The notes under the pieces are model-generated. The model saw only the letters and a program-made list of their open reading frames with translations, ran no database searches and was not told where the DNA came from. From an uncultured Bacilli bacterium (GTDB lineage Bacteria > Bacillota_I > Bacilli_A > RF39 > UBA660), in assembly GCA_944358375.1 (NCBI GenBank), contig CALVQT010000011.1, positions 1 to 35,783 on the forward strand: DNA of 35,783 nucleotides. The letters run 5' to 3'. Positions 1-8,507 of this stretch are shown one piece after another; within the stretch, counting starts at the first letter, position 1; every line of letters starts with the position of its first letter. Made by a program: the position numbers and the translations under genes.

Positions 1-76
1 CTCAAGTAGCATATTATATATTACCCGGGACATTTTCCCAAGTTATTACTTAAGACATTATCATAAAATAATCATA
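1..76. repeat. 76-bp inverted repeat, left copy
   Basis: Positions 1-76 are the exact reverse complement of 35707-35782. The match stops sharply at base 76, after which the two flanks differ. The copy includes a CCCGGG palindrome and two GACATT motifs (the complement of AATGTC), 25 bp apart. Multiple short terminal motifs of this kind are typical of some insertion-sequence ends, so this is read as the end of a multicopy mobile element with the rest lying outside the window. It separates queA from its usual upstream neighbours ruvA and ruvB. An assembly overlap artefact is the main alternative. Confidence 0.9.
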
Positions 77-103
77 ATTATTATAAGTTCTTTTTTTATT
101 TAA

Positions 104-132
104 TTTACTTTTTTATGTGTATGTGATATAAT
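104..132 (+). promoter_or_regulatory. sigma-A-type promoter of queA-tgt
   Basis: TTTACT (104-109) and TATAAT (127-132) are separated by 17 bp. The predicted start is near 139, giving a leader of about 40 nt. It lies just inside the terminal repeat and would serve queA, tgt and the 154-residue gene. Confidence 0.7.
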
Positions 133-152
133 CTATGCGCAAAGGAAGGTGA

Positions 153-197
153 ATGCTAGGCTGTTTTCCTAGTAGTTTATGGATTATAAAGATATAA
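153..197 (+). CDS. possible 14-codon leader peptide overlapping the queA start
   Basis: The only purine-rich ribosome-binding site before queA (AAAGGAAGG, 141-149) sits 6 nt upstream of this ATG, but about 29 nt upstream of the queA ATG at 179. The mini-frame reads [14 protein letters not shown] and stops at 195-197, 16 nt inside queA in another frame. A 5-bp hairpin (156-160 with 168-172) fills the gap, so it may instead loop out and bring the ribosome-binding site close to 179. No in-frame extension of queA is possible because of a TAG at 173-175. Either translational coupling or a structured leader is inferred; no known riboswitch motif was recognised. Confidence 0.3.
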   Translation: MLGCFPSSLWIIKI

Positions 198-1243
198 ATA
201 CTTATGACTATGATTTAGATGATTCTTTAATAGCACAAAGTCCAATTGAGAAAAGAGATCATTGTAAATTACTAGTTGTAGATAAAAATAGTGGTAAATA
301 TATTGATGATATGTTTTATAACATTATTAAATATTTTAAGAAGGGGGATGTTTTAGTATTAAATAATACTAAAGTATTGCCTAGTAGAATAATTGGTTAT
401 AAAGTAGATACACATGCTAAGATAGAAGTGTTATTATTACGTGAACTTGAAAATGATGTGTGGGAGTGTTTAGTTAAGCCTCAAAAAAGAGTTCATATTA
501 ATAGTAGAATTAGTTTTAATGATGAATTATTTTGTAATGTGATTGAAGTATTTGATAATGGTATTACTCATGTTAAATTCGATTATGATGGAATATTTTT
601 AGAACACTTAAATAATGTTGGTATTATGCCAATTCCTCCATATATTCATGAACAATTAAAAGATAATGATAGATATAATACAGTTTATGCATCAAAATTG
701 GGAAGTGCAGCTGCTCCAACTGCAGGCTTGCATTTTACTAATGAATTATTAAATAAATTAAAAGAAATTGGTGTTGAAATATTATATGTTACGTTAAATG
801 TCGGTCTTGGTACTTTTAGACCAGTTAGTGAAAGTGATATTACTAAGCATAATATGCATAGTGAATTTTATGAAATCACTTCTGATGTTGCAAATAAATT
901 AAATATTGCTAAAAGAGAAAAAAGAAGAATTATATGTGTTGGTACTACTTCACTTAGAACGCTTGAAGCAAATATAAACAAATATAACAAATTTAAAGAA
1001 ACTTTTGAAGATACTGATATATTTATATATCCACCATATAAATTTAAATCAACAGATGCATTAATTACCAATTTTCATTTACCTAAGAGTACTTTAATAA
1101 TGCTCGTTAGTGCTTTTAGTAGTTTAGATATAATTAAAAAATCTTATGAACATGCGCAAAAAGAAAAATATAAATTTTTTTCATTTGGAGATGCAATGTT
1201 TTTAGTAAATTTAAAGGAGGATATAGATGGATTTAAAATTTAA
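179..1243 (+). CDS. queA: S-adenosylmethionine:tRNA ribosyltransferase-isomerase QueA
   Basis: QueA transfers and isomerises the ribosyl group of S-adenosylmethionine onto preQ1 at the tRNA wobble position to form epoxyqueuosine in tRNAs with GUN anticodons. The 354-residue length is normal for the family. The N-terminus [19 protein letters not shown] aligns with the usual LIAQxPxxxRDxxRLL opening. Other signatures are [14 protein letters not shown], the [13 protein letters not shown] loop, [11 protein letters not shown], and [20 protein letters not shown] near the C-terminus. The next gene, tgt, starts inside its last codons, so the two are translationally coupled. QueA and Tgt are the late, tRNA-level steps; no preQ1 synthesis genes are visible here, so precursor salvage or distant genes are implied. 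The start has no adjacent ribosome-binding site. Confidence 0.97.
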   Translation: MDYKDINTYDYDLDDSLIAQSPIEKRDHCKLLVVDKNSGKYIDDMFYNIIKYFKKGDVLVLNNTKVLPSRIIGYKVDTHAKIEVLLLRELENDVWECLVKPQKRVHINSRISFNDELFCNVIEVFDNGITHVKFDYDGIFLEHLNNVGIMPIPPYIHEQLKDNDRYNTVYASKLGSAAAPTAGLHFTNELLNKLKEIGVEILYVTLNVGLGTFRPVSESDITKHNMHSEFYEITSDVANKLNIAKREKRRIICVGTTSLRTLEANINKYNKFKETFEDTDIFIYPPYKFKSTDALITNFHLPKSTLIMLVSAFSSLDIIKKSYEHAQKEKYKFFSFGDAMFLVNLKEDIDGFKI

Positions 1244-2345
1244 ATTGATTAAAACTTGTTCTTGCGGTGGTAGATTAGGTGAATTTCAAACTAAATATGG
1301 AATTCATAAAACACCAATGTTTATGCCTGTTGGGACTCAAGCAACAGTTAAGACATTAAGTCCAGAAGAATTAAAAGCTGCTCATGCTGATGTTATATTA
1401 GCAAATACATATCACTTATGGTTAAGACCAGGTGAAGACATAGTAAAGGATAGTGGTGGACTTCATACTTTTATGAATTATAAAACAGGTCCTATTCTTA
1501 CTGACTGTGGTGGATTTCAAGTATTTAGTTTAGCTAAACCAAAAGATATTAGTGAAGAAGGAGTTAAATTTAAGAGTCATATTGATGGAAGAAATTTATT
1601 TTTAACACCTGAAAAAAGTATTGAAATACAAAATAAATTAGGTAGTGATATCATAATGAGTTTTGATGAATGTCCTGGATATCCTGTAAGTCATGAATAT
1701 ATGGAAAAAAGTGTTAAAAGAACATTAAGATGGGCTAAGAGAAGTTTAAATGCTAATAAAAGAAGAGATGAACAAGCACAATTTGGAATAGTTCAAGGAG
1801 GAGAATTTCCTGATTTAAGAAAATATTCTGCAATTGAGACAGCTAAATTAAATTTTGATGGGTATAGCGTTGGTGGAGTTAGTGTAGGAGAAGATCCTGA
1901 TACTAAATTAAAAATGATAGAATATACAACACCATACTTACCAAAAGATAAAATTAGATATTTAATGGGTGTTGGAGAACCTATTGATTTAATCGATGGT
2001 GTTATTAGAGGTATAGACATATTTGATTGTGTTCTTCCAACTAGGCTCGCAAGACATGGAAATGCACTAACTAAAGATGGAAGATGTAATATAAGAAATG
2101 CTAAGTATATACACGATTTTACTCCAATTGAAAGTGATTGTGATTGTTATGCATGTAAAAATTTTACCAAATCTTATATTAGACATTTAATAGTTTCAGA
2201 TGAATCATTTGGACAAAGATTAATTTCAATACATAATATTAGATTTTTAACTCGTTTGATGGAAGAAATAAGACATCATATTGAAAAAGATGATTTACTT
2301 GAATTTAGAGATGAATTTTATAATAGATATAATAGGGGGAAATAA
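1227..2345 (+). CDS. tgt: tRNA-guanine transglycosylase (queuine/preQ1)
   Basis: Tgt exchanges guanine-34 of tRNAs for preQ1, the step before QueA. The protein has 372 residues, the standard length. Visible signatures are [23 protein letters not shown] around residues 92-100 (the general-base Asp; the usual Ser is Cys here), the nucleophile Asp in FDCVLPTR (about residue 267), RHGNALT, and the zinc site CDCYAC (Cys305, 307, 310) with His336. The GGVSVGE segment is of the bacterial type. It has a strong AAAGGAGG site and overlaps the end of queA by 17 bp. Its stop overlaps the next ATG (TAATG), which suggests coupling of all three genes. Confidence 0.97.
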   Translation: MDLKFKLIKTCSCGGRLGEFQTKYGIHKTPMFMPVGTQATVKTLSPEELKAAHADVILANTYHLWLRPGEDIVKDSGGLHTFMNYKTGPILTDCGGFQVFSLAKPKDISEEGVKFKSHIDGRNLFLTPEKSIEIQNKLGSDIIMSFDECPGYPVSHEYMEKSVKRTLRWAKRSLNANKRRDEQAQFGIVQGGEFPDLRKYSAIETAKLNFDGYSVGGVSVGEDPDTKLKMIEYTTPYLPKDKIRYLMGVGEPIDLIDGVIRGIDIFDCVLPTRLARHGNALTKDGRCNIRNAKYIHDFTPIESDCDCYACKNFTKSYIRHLIVSDESFGQRLISIHNIRFLTRLMEEIRHHIEKDDLLEFRDEFYNRYNRGK

Positions 2346-2809
2346 TGAATGAATATTTTTTAGTTTCATTAAATAATAATGATAGTACAAATAATAGCAT
2401 GTTAGATAAAGTTATATATAAAGGAATATATTATGATATTCCATTTGTATTTGAAGAGAGCAAGGCATATGAATTATATGAGCCTGCCTATATATTAGTA
2501 GTAAGAAGTTTATTTGGATTTAAAGATGTTTTAACTGGAGAAATTATGGTTGAATCTAAAGATGGTATGATAGATAGCTTATCTTTTAATAAAGCTAGAA
2601 TTGCTAGTAGTAATGATATCATTAAAATAACTAATCAATATAAAAATATGAGTGAAGAAGATAAAAAAAGGTATAAAGATAAATTATTATCTATTAAAGA
2701 TATTAGTATACGCAAATTTAATGAACAAAAAGAATTGAAAAATAAAATTATATTAGAAGAAATAACAGCTAGAGATTATTTAAGTACATTAGAAAATATA
2801 AATATTTGA
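2345..2809 (+). CDS. uncharacterised 154-residue protein of the queA-tgt operon
   Basis: The function is not recognised. The start overlaps the tgt stop in a TAATG arrangement and is preceded by AGGGGG. The product is soluble and charged, with no signal peptide or membrane helix. The N-terminal half looks like mixed strand and helix (KVIYKGIYYDIPFVF) and the C-terminal half is a charged helix rich in Lys and Glu. In Bacillus this position is held by yajC, but this protein lacks the YajC membrane helix. A rho-independent terminator follows immediately, making it the last gene of the operon. Confidence 0.8.
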   Translation: MNEYFLVSLNNNDSTNNSMLDKVIYKGIYYDIPFVFEESKAYELYEPAYILVVRSLFGFKDVLTGEIMVESKDGMIDSLSFNKARIASSNDIIKITNQYKNMSEEDKKRYKDKLLSIKDISIRKFNEQKELKNKIILEEITARDYLSTLENINI

Positions 2810-2832
2810 TAAACTTCATGTTTATCTTTTAT
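2808..2832. terminator. bidirectional terminator between convergent genes
   Basis: A 7-bp stem (GATAAAC 2808-2814 with GTTTATC 2820-2826) and a TTCAT loop are followed by a T run. It overlaps the stop of the queA operon and the last codons of the facing yrzE-like gene. Confidence 0.75.
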
Positions 2833-3191
2833 TTGTTCCTAACCCCAATTATTCCAGCTGTTATGCTAGTTAATATAAGTGATAAATAATATACTAAACT
2901 ACTAAAGTCTAATTTAGAAAATATAAGACTTAATATAGCAAATAAGATAATTAATATACTAGATATTAAAAAACCATTTAAATATCCTTTTTTTCCTTCT
3001 AAAATAGCTATTTTATATCCAAGCAGAAAAAATAATAATATCATAACTATATAATTTATTATATTTATAGCTTTATAACTAAATATTTCAAAATAATAAA
3101 ATATAGATATAATTACTAAATAAATAATAAATATACTACTAAATAATAATAATGTTTTTATATAATTTTTAACTTTTATAATATTAATCAC
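2829..3191 (-). CDS. TIGR04086 (YrzE-like) membrane protein
   Basis: A 120-residue protein with four hydrophobic segments (about residues 12-32, 44-62, 72-90, 95-115). The pattern GYKIAILEGKKGYLNGF between the second and third segments and the closing ITAGIIGVRNK match the TIGR04086/YrzE family, known from Bacillota and of unknown function. Its location between tgt and the DUF421 gene matches the B. subtilis order tgt-yajC-yrzE-yrbG-spoVB, which supports the assignment. It is transcribed away from the DUF421 gene. Confidence 0.75.
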   Translation of the reverse strand: MINIIKVKNYIKTLLLFSSIFIIYLVIISIFYYFEIFSYKAINIINYIVMILLFFLLGYKIAILEGKKGYLNGFLISSILIILFAILSLIFSKLDFSSLVYYLSLILTSITAGIIGVRNK

Positions 3192-3252
3192 CTAATTAAT
3201 TATATTTATGTTTATTTTTTTTATGATTATCCAAAATAATAATGGTGATATT

Positions 3253-3906
3253 ATGCAATTTATTCATGTAATAATAAGAACTATATTATTTTATGGATTT
3301 ACTATTATTGTATTTAGATTAATGGGAAAAAAAGAAATAAGTCAACTTTCTATTCAAGATTTAGTAGTTACTTTATTAATCGCAGAACTAGTAGCTATAT
3401 CAATAGAAAATTATGATAAATCCATATTTTATACTATTATTCCTATACTGATAGTATTAATGTTGGAATTGATTATTGGTTATATTTCTTTAAAATCAAA
3501 TAAATTTAGAAATTTAATAGATGGTAAACCATGTTTAATAATAAATAATGGAAAAATAAATTATAATGAAATGAGAAGGCAAAAATATACCTTAGATTAT
3601 TTACTTTTAGAACTTAGAAATAATGGCATTAAAGATATAAATGATGTTGAATATGCTGTTCTTGAAAATAATGGAAGTTTAAATATATTTGAATATAATT
3701 TTTTGCATAAGAAATCGTATAATCCACTTCCATTAATATTAGATGGTAAAATACAATATGATACTTTAAAATATATAAATAAAAGTTTTAAATGGTTAAT
3801 TACATATTTAGATGATAATCATATAGAATTAGAAGATATATTTTATGCTTTTTATAAGAATGACAAAGTATATGTTATTAAAATGAATGATTTAGAAATG
3901 CAATAA
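3253..3906 (+). CDS. DUF421 (YetF/YrbG) family membrane protein
   Basis: A 217-residue protein with three N-terminal membrane helices, followed by a soluble domain. Family signatures are RLMGKKEISQLSIQDLVVTLLIAELVAI, GYISLKSNKFRNLIDGKPCLIINNGKI, and YTLDYLLLELRNNGIKDINDVEYAVLENNGSL. Upstream in-frame codons exist, but ATG 3253 is chosen. It has GGTGAT just before it, in the form GGTGATATTATG that recurs at other starts in this window, and the family begins at the first membrane helix. The last 15 bp overlap the end of the convergent spoVB-like gene. YetF-type proteins are implicated in spore or membrane functions in Bacillus, but the biochemical role is unknown. Confidence 0.9.
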   Translation: MQFIHVIIRTILFYGFTIIVFRLMGKKEISQLSIQDLVVTLLIAELVAISIENYDKSIFYTIIPILIVLMLELIIGYISLKSNKFRNLIDGKPCLIINNGKINYNEMRRQKYTLDYLLLELRNNGIKDINDVEYAVLENNGSLNIFEYNFLHKKSYNPLPLILDGKIQYDTLKYINKSFKWLITYLDDNHIELEDIFYAFYKNDKVYVIKMNDLEMQ

Positions 3907-5184
3907 TTTTTTAATTTCTCTATAATATAAATAAGTTGCGATTATTAAATTTATTATAATTGATAATATTAATGAGTACATCCCAATTTTAAAAAATGAT
4001 AAAAATACAATACTTGATAATTTTATTGTTGAATTTATAAGTGTAATCTTAAATGCATCTTTAGTAGCTCCCAATGCTTGAATAGCATTTATTAATGGAT
4101 ATTCTATATAAAATAAAATAGTAAATGGGGAAAGCAATCTAATGTAATCAATACCTTCATTAGTATTATAAAGTAAATTTAAAAAGAATTCAGGAATTAA
4201 GGTTATAATTATAGTGCATATACCACCTATAAAACATGATACTAAAACAATTTGTTTAATTCTTTTAATGCACATTTTATAATTACCTAAACTATAATGT
4301 TTTGATAATTCAGGAACTAATGAGGTAGAGGTATTTTGAGTAAAGAATTGTGGCATTAATAATGTTGATAATGCATATGCATTAATTACCCCATATTCAT
4401 ATGTAATATATTCTTTTGAATAACCAACATATAATAATACATTAGTAAGTACTATTGGTTCTAAAAAATATGATATAGTTCCAATTAATTTACCAAAAGT
4501 TATTAATAAACATTCTCTAATAGTTTCTTTAATTATACTAATATTTATTTTCAAATTATTTAGTTTAAATTTAGGGAAATATGAAACCATAACAATTTGA
4601 GATATTATCTCACCAATAATATTAACTAATATAATAAAACATATTTTATATATTAAATTATTTATTTTATTAATGAATAAAAATATTATAGTAAACCGAG
4701 TTATTTGTTCTATAAAATTAGATAACATATATGGAAACATGTTTTGTTTACCCCAAAAATATCCTTTTATAATTGATGATATTGATATGAATGGCATAGT
4801 TAATGATAAGCATATAATAGGTAAAAATAATTCTTCATTTTTAAGTAAATTAAATGATAAATATTTTGATGATATACAAGCTATTAATAATATTATTATA
4901 TTCATTAATATAGAAAATGGTATTAATGATATTAGAACATCTTTACTAGAAGAACTTTTTTCGGATATTATTTTTGATATTGCATTTGGATAAGATAATA
5001 CTGCTAATGTTGATAAAAGTGATGAAGTAGGGGATAACATACTATATAGACCCATTCCATGAGTTCCAAGAGAACGTGTTACGATTATTTTAAGTATAAA
5101 ACCAATTAACTTTCCAAAAACACCCCCAATTAAAAGTATTAATGTTGATTTTAAAAAAACATTTTCTTTTACTTTATTTATCAT
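3892..5184 (-). CDS. SpoVB/MurJ-like lipid flippase (MOP superfamily)
   Basis: A 430-residue integral membrane protein with about 12 hydrophobic segments. The opening FLKSTLILLIGGVFGKLIGFI, followed by GTHGMGLYSM and YPNAISKIISE, matches the SpoVB/polysaccharide-exporter branch of the MATE-like MOP superfamily. In Bacillus, SpoVB is needed for spore cortex synthesis, and relatives flip lipid-linked cell-wall precursors. It is shorter than typical SpoVB proteins (about 500 residues or more), so 12 rather than 14 helices are likely. Its place after the DUF421 gene is conserved with B. subtilis, although the orientation here is inverted. No ribosome-binding site is seen; a TATATT hexamer lies 5 nt before the ATG. 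Confidence 0.85.
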   Translation of the reverse strand: MINKVKENVFLKSTLILLIGGVFGKLIGFILKIIVTRSLGTHGMGLYSMLSPTSSLLSTLAVLSYPNAISKIISEKSSSSKDVLISLIPFSILMNIIILLIACISSKYLSFNLLKNEELFLPIICLSLTMPFISISSIIKGYFWGKQNMFPYMLSNFIEQITRFTIIFLFINKINNLIYKICFIILVNIIGEIISQIVMVSYFPKFKLNNLKINISIIKETIRECLLITFGKLIGTISYFLEPIVLTNVLLYVGYSKEYITYEYGVINAYALSTLLMPQFFTQNTSTSLVPELSKHYSLGNYKMCIKRIKQIVLVSCFIGGICTIIITLIPEFFLNLLYNTNEGIDYIRLLSPFTILFYIEYPLINAIQALGATKDAFKITLINSTIKLSSIVFLSFFKIGMYSLILSIIINLIIATYLYYREIKKLLHF

Positions 5185-5253
5185 AATAAAATATATGATA
5201 GATTATCATTTTAATAACGCATAAATTAGGTTATAAACGATATCTTTTAAAAC

Positions 5254-5282
5254 TTGATGGTAAGTAATCAAAATAGTATAAT
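5254..5282 (+). promoter_or_regulatory. promoter of the DUF6273 gene
   Basis: TTGATG (5254-5259) and TATAAT (5277-5282) are spaced by 17 bp. The upstream candidate start codons of the reading frame fall inside this promoter, so the real start must be at 5308 or 5320. Confidence 0.7.
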
Positions 5283-5319
5283 TTATATAATCTTTTATAA
5301 AGTAAAAATGGAGAAATTA

Positions 5320-6239
5320 ATGAAAAATAAATTAAAATCTATTTTAATATATATTGTAGGATTAATATCTGGAATACTTATAACATCAGGATTAGTCTAT
5401 GCTGTTATACTATTTGAAGCAATTGAAGTAGAATATGATAATTCAAATAGTGGAAGTAATAGCAAAAATGTACAACAGGCAATAGATGAGTTGTATGACT
5501 TGTCAGAAACACATATTCCAGATGATTATGTTTGTGTAAAGTCAACTGGAACATTTTCAAATGATTCATGGGACATAATAGCAAGTGCAGTTAAAAGTGG
5601 ACATGCTGATATATATAAAGTGGGAGATACAAAAGAAGTTGAAGTCAATGGATATGGAACATTTACTGTAAGAGTAGCAAATAATACAACACCAGAAGAA
5701 TGTAACACAGCAGGTTTTAGTCAAACTGCATGCGGTTTTGTAGTTGAATTTTTTGATTTAATAACTAAACGTGCTATGAACTCCTCCTCAAATATATATG
5801 GTTGGCAAGGTAGTGAAATGCGAACATGGTTAAATACAACTATATATAATGCATTACCAGAGGAATTAAGAAATGTAATAATTGAAACATATGTTATATC
5901 AGGTCATGGTACAAATTATAATAATAATTTTATCACTCAAGATAAATTGTATTTATTATCAACTAAAGAGGTATGGGGAAGTGGTATTGCATTAGATTAT
6001 GATACTGCTACTTCTGAAACAAGGCAACTTGACTACTATTACAATTTAGGGTTAATTCAAATAATTTTAGTGGTTTAAGTAAATTTAATCAATCTGGTGT
6101 TGCATATAATTGGTGGTTACGCTCAAATAGATCTAATTATAGCTATTATTTTTATTATGTTGCAAGTACCGGAGATTGGAATGTAGCAGAATACAATCTT
6201 CCCACAAGTTCAGTTTCACCAGCTTTTAGAATAGGTTAA
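5320..6239 (+). pseudogene. membrane-anchored DUF6273 surface protein, frameshifted
   Basis: The start at 5320 follows GGAG (5310-5313). The product opens with a signal-anchor helix (KSILIYIVGLISGILITSG), a Ser/Asn-rich linker with NVQQAIDELYD, and then an extracytoplasmic DUF6273 domain containing the WQGSEMRTWLNTTIYNALP segment and LYLLSTKEVWGSG. The frame ends early at 6078. One base out of register, the sequence continues as VNSNNFSGLSKFNQSG, then WWLRS and SPAFRIG, with a stop at 6237-6239, exactly the expected end of the domain. The break maps to GGG at 6049-6051, consistent with loss of one G from a four-G run. Full length would be about 306 residues. It could be a true pseudogene, a phase-variable surface gene or a sequencing error. 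Confidence 0.85.
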
Positions 6240-6278
6240 AATTAAATAATAAATATATGTAAAATATTTGATTATATA

Positions 6279-6307
6279 TTGTAAAAAAAAAAAATATATG
6301 ATAAAAT
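6279..6307 (+). promoter_or_regulatory. promoter of the 6S-like RNA
   Basis: TTGTAA (6279-6284) and TAAAAT (6302-6307) are separated by 17 bp that include a 12-A tract. The predicted start at about 6313-6314 coincides with the first base of the closing stem of the RNA. Confidence 0.6.
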
Positions 6308-6313
6308 TTAATT

Positions 6314-6486
6314 AACCTAGATGAGAAATATAGAACGAATAAACCGACTATGTAATATTATAGGGGAACTAATTGGTATATGGCGTTGAAGATTGCACAA
6401 AGTATGCAAGATCCCAGGTATGTCATGTGTTCTACCACCTCGTGAGAGCGAGATTTATTACACTATGTTTACACTAGGTTTTTTTC
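6314..6486 (+). ncRNA. ssrS: probable 6S RNA
   Basis: A rod-like RNA of about 173 nt can be folded by eye. A closing stem pairs AACCTAG (6314-6320) with CTAGGTT (6474-6480), directly followed by a T run that makes it a terminator. ATATAG pairs with CTATGT and TGTAATA with TATTACA, with an asymmetric 5' bubble between them. A small 3'-side hairpin (CTCG/CGAG) sits opposite. A terminal arm pairs GGAAC/GTTCT and ATATGGC/GTCATGT and ends in a TTGCA/TGCAA hairpin. The order of closing stem, central bubble and terminal arm is the 6S architecture, which mimics open promoter DNA and binds RNA polymerase. In B. subtilis a 6S gene lies just upstream of yrvM (tcdA), as here. An unrelated structured RNA cannot be excluded without a covariance search. 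Confidence 0.65.
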
Positions 6487-6496
6487 TTGGTATAAT
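6468..6496 (+). promoter_or_regulatory. tcdA promoter inside the 3' end of the 6S-like RNA
   Basis: TTTACA (6468-6473) and TATAAT (6491-6496) have 17-bp spacing. The -35 box lies within the RNA gene and the spacer contains its terminator. Confidence 0.65.
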
Positions 6497-6520
6497 ACTA
6501 TTTACTTAAGGAGAGATTTT

Positions 6521-7204
6521 ATGAATTTAAGTAGACTTGAAAGTTTATTAGGAAATAAAAATATTGATAAAATTAAAAATTTAAAAATACTTATTTTAGG
6601 CCTTGGCGGAGTAGGTGGCTATATTGTTGAGGCATTAGTTAGATGTGGAGTTAACAATATTACAATAGTAGATGGTGATACTATTAAACCCAGTAATATT
6701 AATAGACAAATAATAGCAACATCTAAAAATAATAATAAATACAAAACTAAAGAATGGAAAAAAAGAATTAAATTAATTAATAAAGATGCGGTTGTTAATA
6801 TAATTAATACACATATCACTGAGGATAACATAGAAATATTATTTAGTGATAATTATGATTACATTATTGATGCATGTGATAGTAGTAAAGTCAAAATAAA
6901 ACTTGTTAAAGAGTGTTATAATAGAAAAATCAAACTTGTATCTTCTATGGGAACAGCCAATAAAATAGATGCTACTAAATTAACTATAAGTACTCTTGAT
7001 AAAACAACTACTGATCCACTTGCAAGAAAAATAAGACAAAATATCAAAAATAAAGAAATTATGAAAAATGTAACTGTGGTCTTTTCAACTGAAAAAGCAA
7101 TTAATAATGCAATGTTAGGATCAATAGTATTTGTGCCTGCAATTGCTGGATTATTAATCGCTAATTATATAATTTTAGATGTTTGTGAAAAATCTTTGTT
7201 ATAA
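6521..7204 (+). CDS. tcdA: tRNA threonylcarbamoyladenosine dehydratase (E1-like)
   Basis: TcdA uses ATP to cyclise t6A37 to ct6A in tRNAs that read ANN codons. The 227-residue protein has an E1/ThiF-type Rossmann fold: the nucleotide loop GLGGVGG, then DGDTIKPSNINRQ with the Arg of the adenylation site. The segment MGTANKIDATKLTISTLDKTTTDPLARKIR is specific to the TcdA/CsdL/YrvM branch and distinguishes it from MoeB and ThiF. AAGGAGAG precedes the ATG. The neighbours, a 6S RNA upstream and rarA downstream (here convergent), match B. subtilis ssrSA-yrvM-yrvN. Confidence 0.92.
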   Translation: MNLSRLESLLGNKNIDKIKNLKILILGLGGVGGYIVEALVRCGVNNITIVDGDTIKPSNINRQIIATSKNNNKYKTKEWKKRIKLINKDAVVNIINTHITEDNIEILFSDNYDYIIDACDSSKVKIKLVKECYNRKIKLVSSMGTANKIDATKLTISTLDKTTTDPLARKIRQNIKNKEIMKNVTVVFSTEKAINNAMLGSIVFVPAIAGLLIANYIILDVCEKSLL

Positions 7205-7214
7205 AGATTTTTTT
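7190..7214. terminator. terminator between tcdA and rarA
   Basis: An 8-bp stem (AAATCTTT 7190-7197 with AAAGATTT 7203-7210) with loop GTTAT is followed by a T run. Its position between convergent genes and its symmetric A/T flanks suggest it works on both strands. Confidence 0.75.
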
Positions 7215-8409
7215 ATTTATCATTTTTAATTTTATTATTAAATTTATACATTTCTTGTTCATATTTATTTATTTTAGGACTATAATATTTTTTATTTTTT
7301 AAATTATCAGGCATATATTCTTGTTTAACCCAATAATTTGGATAATTATGGGGATATTTGTATTCTATACTATTTGTTCTTATATGAGAAGGTATTCTTC
7401 CAATACTACCTTGTTTTACATCATTAATCGCCATATTAATAGCACTATCAGCTGAATTTGATTTGGGACTAAGTGCCATATCTATAACAGCTGTACTAAG
7501 AGGTTTAATAAGTTCTGGATATCCTAATCTTTCGCTTGATTGAATAGAAGCAAGTACTCTTGGCCCTATATTTGGATTTGCAAGTCCAATATCTTCATAT
7601 GCAATTACTAACATTCTTCTATAAATTGAATCATAATCCCCACTAACTATTAATCTTGCTAAATAATGTAAAGCGGCATCAACATCACTACCTCTAATAC
7701 TTTTTTGAAATGCACTTAACATATCATAATATCCATCTTCATTTTTATCTACAAACATAGATGGAGAATTATTAATTTCTTTAATTTTTTCAATACTAAT
7801 TTCTTTATTATATCCATAATACATAAATTCTACTAAATTATATGCATATCTTATATCTCCGTTAGATAATTTAGCTATATATTTAATAGTTTTATTATCT
7901 ATTTTAATATCTTTAAGTATATTTTCAACTCTTTTAAGTCCTTTAATAATATCATTTTCAGTTAATGCATGAAGTTCTATTAATTGACATCTACTTCTAA
8001 TAGCAGTATTAATAGTATGATATGGATTAGAGTTAGTAAGACCAATTAACGTAATCAATCCACTTTCGATATATGAAAGTAAAATATCTTGTTTATCCTT
8101 ATTCATTCGATGAATTTCATCCACTATTAAAATTATACCATTATACATTTTAGCTTCTTCTATAACAACTTCAAAATCTTTTTTAGAGTTAACAGTAGCA
8201 TTTAATAATCTATATCTCATATTTAGTTCATTAACCATAGCAAGAGCAATTGTTGTTTTGCCACAACCACTTTGACCATAGAATATTATATTAAATATTT
8301 TATTTTTTTTAATTAAATTACTAAGTATTTTATTTTTACCGATTAAATGTTCTTGACCTAAAATATCATCTAATTTACTTGGTCTTAATTCATTTGTAAG
8401 TAATTCCAT
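7213..8409 (-). CDS. rarA: replication-associated recombination protein A (AAA+ ATPase)
   Basis: RarA/MgsA is a clamp-loader-like AAA+ ATPase that acts at stalled replication forks. In the 398 residues, Walker A is GQSGCGKTT (45-53), Walker B is IILIVDEIHR (about 91-101), sensor 1 lies in GLTNSNPYHTINTAIRSRCQ, and the C-terminal tetramerisation domain contains the characteristic RRMLVIAYEDIGLANPN and YKYPHNYPNYWVKQEYMP motifs. The start is supported by GGTGATATT before the ATG. It is divergent from xerD, with a 98-bp gap. Confidence 0.95.
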   Translation of the reverse strand: MELLTNELRPSKLDDILGQEHLIGKNKILSNLIKKNKIFNIIFYGQSGCGKTTIALAMVNELNMRYRLLNATVNSKKDFEVVIEEAKMYNGIILIVDEIHRMNKDKQDILLSYIESGLITLIGLTNSNPYHTINTAIRSRCQLIELHALTENDIIKGLKRVENILKDIKIDNKTIKYIAKLSNGDIRYAYNLVEFMYYGYNKEISIEKIKEINNSPSMFVDKNEDGYYDMLSAFQKSIRGSDVDAALHYLARLIVSGDYDSIYRRMLVIAYEDIGLANPNIGPRVLASIQSSERLGYPELIKPLSTAVIDMALSPKSNSADSAINMAINDVKQGSIGRIPSHIRTNSIEYKYPHNYPNYWVKQEYMPDNLKNKKYYSPKINKYEQEMYKFNNKIKNDK

Positions 8410-8507
8410 AATATCACCAAATATATTTTATCAGTTAATAATGTAAATTAAAAGTAAAAAACTATTAAATAATTGTATTTTAGTATATAATTATAATGTG
8501 AAGTATA

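Noticed and set aside
4673..4993. 106-codon open frame antisense to the spoVB-like gene
   Set aside because: It is fully inside a well-supported gene on the other strand, with no ribosome-binding site or recognisable domain.
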